Source: Flavobacteriales bacterium ALC-1 (lineage in GTDB: Bacteria > Bacteroidota > Bacteroidia > Flavobacteriales > Flavobacteriaceae). Taken from it: a stretch of DNA of 64,000 nucleotides. Position numbers and translations under genes: made by a program. The notes beneath the pieces are model-generated. The model saw only the letters and a program-made list of their open reading frames with translations, did not search any database and had not been told where the DNA came from. Shown here piece after piece: positions 61,807-64,000 of the stretch. The stretch's first letter is position 1. Each line of letters begins with the position of its first letter. Location: assembly GCA_000171875.1 (NCBI GenBank), contig ABHI01000007.1, forward strand, positions 28,278 to 92,277. Direction: 5' to 3'.

Positions 61807-62826
61807 ATGAAAATAATAGTACCAATGGCAGGACGAGGATCTCGTCTTAGACCACATAGTTTAACAGTACCAAAACCATTAATACCGGTTGCAGGACAAC
61901 CTATAGTGCATCGTCTAGTAAAAGATATTGCTAAAGTTTTAAAGCAACCTATTGAAGAAATTGCCTTTGTTTTAGGTGATCCAGCTTTTTTTGGAGATGA
62001 GGTCGTAGAGAGTTTAACAGAGCTAGCCGAAGGTTTAGGTGCAAAGGCATCTATTTACAGACAAGATCAACCTTTAGGAACTGGTCACGCGATAATGAGC
62101 GCTAAACCTTCATTATCAGGTCCTGCAGTAATTGCATATGCAGATACATTGATAAGAGCAGAATTTGATTTAGATCCATCTGCAGATGCTGTGATTTGGA
62201 CAAAACATGTTGCCAATCCAGAAGCTTATGGTGTCGTTAAATTAGATGGAAATGATAGCATAGTTGAACTCGTTGAAAAGCCAGAAAGTTTTGTAAGTGA
62301 CCAAGCTGTAATAGGCATTTATTATTTTAAAGACGTTGCTGTTTTAAAAGAAAAACTTCAAGAAGTACTAGATGAAAACGTGATGCATGGAGGAGAATAC
62401 CAAATAAACGATGGTATTAAGCGTATGATGGCAGATGGTAGAATATTTAAAACTGGAGCTGTAGATGAATGGATGGATTGTGGAAATAAAACCATTACAT
62501 TAGAAACTAACTCTAAAATGCTAGGCTTTTTAAAAGCAGATAATGAAGAACAATTGGTGCATGATTCAGTAGTATTAGAAAATTCAAATATAATTGAGCC
62601 ATGCTTTATTGGTGCAGGAACAGTGTTGCGAAATACATCTGTTGGACCAAACGTTTCTATTGGCAAAGATTGTGTTATTGATAACACAAGCGTTAAAAAT
62701 AGCTTAATTCAAAACCAAACCACTATCAAAAACGCTAATTTAGACGAAGCCATGATTGGAAATCATGTAAAGTATGATGGTAACTTTGCTAAAATTAGTA
62801 TTGGTGACTATTCAATTTTGGAATAA
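61807..62826 (+). CDS. Sugar-phosphate nucleotidyltransferase
   Basis: The protein is 339 aa. The N-terminal nucleotidyltransferase domain has VPMAGRGSRLRPHSLTVPKP (residues 5-24), a GTGHAI motif near 97 and YADTLIRAEF near 117. The C-terminal ~90 residues are hexapeptide-like (VVLENSNIIEPCFIGAGTVL...), forming a left-handed beta helix as in GlmU and related enzymes. It makes an NDP-sugar; which one is not clear. It lies between dut and a TPR protein. Confidence 0.92.
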   Translation: MKIIVPMAGRGSRLRPHSLTVPKPLIPVAGQPIVHRLVKDIAKVLKQPIEEIAFVLGDPAFFGDEVVESLTELAEGLGAKASIYRQDQPLGTGHAIMSAKPSLSGPAVIAYADTLIRAEFDLDPSADAVIWTKHVANPEAYGVVKLDGNDSIVELVEKPESFVSDQAVIGIYYFKDVAVLKEKLQEVLDENVMHGGEYQINDGIKRMMADGRIFKTGAVDEWMDCGNKTITLETNSKMLGFLKADNEEQLVHDSVVLENSNIIEPCFIGAGTVLRNTSVGPNVSIGKDCVIDNTSVKNSLIQNQTTIKNANLDEAMIGNHVKYDGNFAKISIGDYSILE

Positions 62827-62842
62827 CTTTTGAAAGTATAAT

Positions 62843-62870
62843 GTCATTCAGAGTGATAGCGAAGAATCTC
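62843..62870 (+). repeat. Short intergenic repeat with ATTC/GAAT stem
   Basis: It begins GTCATTCAGAGTGATAGCGA and ends AGAATCTC. The ATTC and GAAT ends can pair. It matches the same family as the copies at 54631 and 57636. Its last base is two bases before the start of the TPR gene. Confidence 0.6.
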
Positions 62871-62872
62871 AA

Positions 62873-64000
62873 ATGAAATTAAATATAAAAATAGCAAGAG
62901 TTTTAATGGTACTTCTAATAGTACCATGCTTTGCTATAGCCCAAGTTAATTTCAATAAAAAACCAGACGATGACTTAGGAAATGTAGAAGACGAATTTCA
63001 AGAATATTTTTTCGAAGCGATAAAACAAAAAGGGATTGAAAATTATGATAGAGCAGTTGAAGCACTTCATAAATGTTTAAACCTCAATAGTAAACTTCCT
63101 GTAATCTATTTTGAACTTGGTAAAAACTATAACAAACTCAAAAATTTTGGTGCTGCAGAAGACAATCTAAAGAAAGCGATTGATATGCAACCAGACAATG
63201 TTTGGTTTCTAGATGAGCTTTACGATGTCTATTTTCAGCAAGATGACATAAAAAATGCTTTAAAAACGATTAAGCAATTGGTGAAGTATCATCCAGATTA
63301 CAAAGAAGACTTAGCAGCACTCTACGTAAGAGAAGAAAAATATAAACAGGCTTTAGATATTTTAGATGAACTCGACGAAGAATTTGGATTAAGTGAATCT
63401 AGAGATGCCATGCGTAATGATATTTATAGTATTACTGGCAATGCAGATGACAGAATTGAAAACTTAGAGCAACGGATTGCTAATAACCCTAATAATGAAG
63501 ATAATCATTTAAAGCTTATTTATAGATATAGCCAAACAGGTGATAGAAAAAACGCATACAAAGCGGCAAAAAATTTATTAAAAGTAAAGCCAGATTCTAA
63601 GTTTGTGCATTTAGCGTTGTATAAATTTTATCTTCAAGATGGGAAGGTGGAAGATGCTATTAATTCTGTAAAGGTAGCTTTAGCAAGTCCACAAATAAAT
63701 GCAGACGCTAAAGCAAAAGTTCTTAAAGATTTTGTTGGGTTTGTGTCTAAAAATCCACAATACGAATCTGACTTAGTTGATGTCACAACTTTAGTTGATG
63801 AAAATAAAAATGCACAAACGCATAACGATTTAGGGCAGTACTATTTAAAAGCTGGAGATAAGGTAAAAGCACTTTCAAATTTCAAAGAAGCTCTAAAACA
63901 AGACCCTAACGATTTTAAACTAATAAAAGACGTTCTACTACTTCAATTAGATATTAAAGACTATAAAGCGGTTGTAAATGACAGTAAGCATGCATTAGAG
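62873..64000 (+). CDS. TPR-repeat protein (3' end outside the window)
   Basis: The frame is open from ATG 62873 to the window end, 376 codons. Residues 1-~23 are a signal peptide ending in CFAIAQ. TPR-like repeats follow from about residue 40: IYFELGKNYNKLKNFGAAED, DNVWFLDELYDVYFQQDDIK, and later THNDLGQYYLKAGDKVKALS. It is probably periplasmic and may serve as a protein-protein scaffold. Bacteroidota genes of this type often follow the nucleotidyltransferase. The true length cannot be seen. Confidence 0.88.
   Translation, partial: MKLNIKIARVLMVLLIVPCFAIAQVNFNKKPDDDLGNVEDEFQEYFFEAIKQKGIENYDRAVEALHKCLNLNSKLPVIYFELGKNYNKLKNFGAAEDNLKKAIDMQPDNVWFLDELYDVYFQQDDIKNALKTIKQLVKYHPDYKEDLAALYVREEKYKQALDILDELDEEFGLSESRDAMRNDIYSITGNADDRIENLEQRIANNPNNEDNHLKLIYRYSQTGDRKNAYKAAKNLLKVKPDSKFVHLALYKFYLQDGKVEDAINSVKVALASPQINADAKAKVLKDFVGFVSKNPQYESDLVDVTTLVDENKNAQTHNDLGQYYLKAGDKVKALSNFKEALKQDPNDFKLIKDVLLLQLDIKDYKAVVNDSKHALE

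Noticed and set aside
1..64000. CRISPR arrays, tRNA or rRNA genes, insertion sequences, prophage, dnaA or a DnaA-box cluster
   Set aside because: Looked for by eye on both strands; no regular spaced repeats, cloverleaf-like segments, transposase or phage genes, or box clusters were seen.

Overview
The window is an AT-rich stretch of chromosome from a member of the Bacteroidota, almost certainly family Flavobacteriaceae. Supporting signs are the gene families present (DUF4175, DUF4837, DUF4254, the T9SS lipoprotein SprE/PorW, an AtpB with a long N-terminal extension), the many exact copies of the Bacteroidota promoter -7 element TAnnTTTG just upstream of genes, the lack of Shine-Dalgarno sequences, and several TTG starts. 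The gene order resembles marine genera such as Winogradskyella, Olleya or Psychroserpens, but the genus cannot be fixed from the sequence alone. I saw no rRNA, tRNA, CRISPR array, insertion sequence or prophage, and no gene-free stretch longer than 300 bases.

Layout. 1-6445: a DUF4175 gene broken by three single-base losses that together restore the frame, then ybeY, mnmG and a methyltransferase; two parS-like ParB sites flank mnmG. 6658-11380: an OmpH/Skp-like lipoprotein with its own terminator, then an ECF sigma factor, FecR-type anti-sigma factor and TonB-dependent receptor. 11377-21177: holB (minus strand), pgk, a LysM lytic transglycosylase, a DUF4837 lipoprotein, tatA (minus strand), an M23 peptidase, a GH3-family protein, and a large Bacteroidota protein with a nucleoside-phosphorylase-like C-terminal part.

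21182-39883 is an 18.7 kb surface-polysaccharide locus on one strand. It has a Wzz-like protein, dTDP-rhamnose genes rfbBACD, a leader with an intrinsic terminator, a Wzx flippase, two tandem HprK-like P-loop proteins, three polymerase/ligase-type membrane proteins, GT4, an AsnB-like amidotransferase, a predicted alpha/alpha-toroid protein, a WecG/TagA glycosyltransferase, a polyprenyl-phosphate sugar-1-phosphate transferase and a GT2. A PaaK/CapK-like adenylate-forming enzyme faces its end. Together these can make dTDP-L-rhamnose, start a repeat unit on undecaprenyl phosphate, extend it, flip it and polymerise it. The paired HprK-like proteins next to an amidotransferase are the least explained part and the best lead for something new.

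41264-49538: purD, two small membrane proteins, upp, DUF4254 with a GT9 heptosyltransferase, a PaaE-like flavin/2Fe-2S reductase and a DUF5687/ABC-ATPase exporter pair. 49726-58540: sprE/porW, a bactofilin overlapping atpZ, a DUF6168 protein, and the F-ATP synthase genes atpBEFHAG (atpD and atpC are not adjacent). 58645-64000: two tandem paralogous lipoproteins, a second flippase, dut, a nucleotidyltransferase and a truncated TPR protein. Short hairpin-forming intergenic repeats of a known Bacteroidota type occur in at least four places, two of them inside the atp operon.
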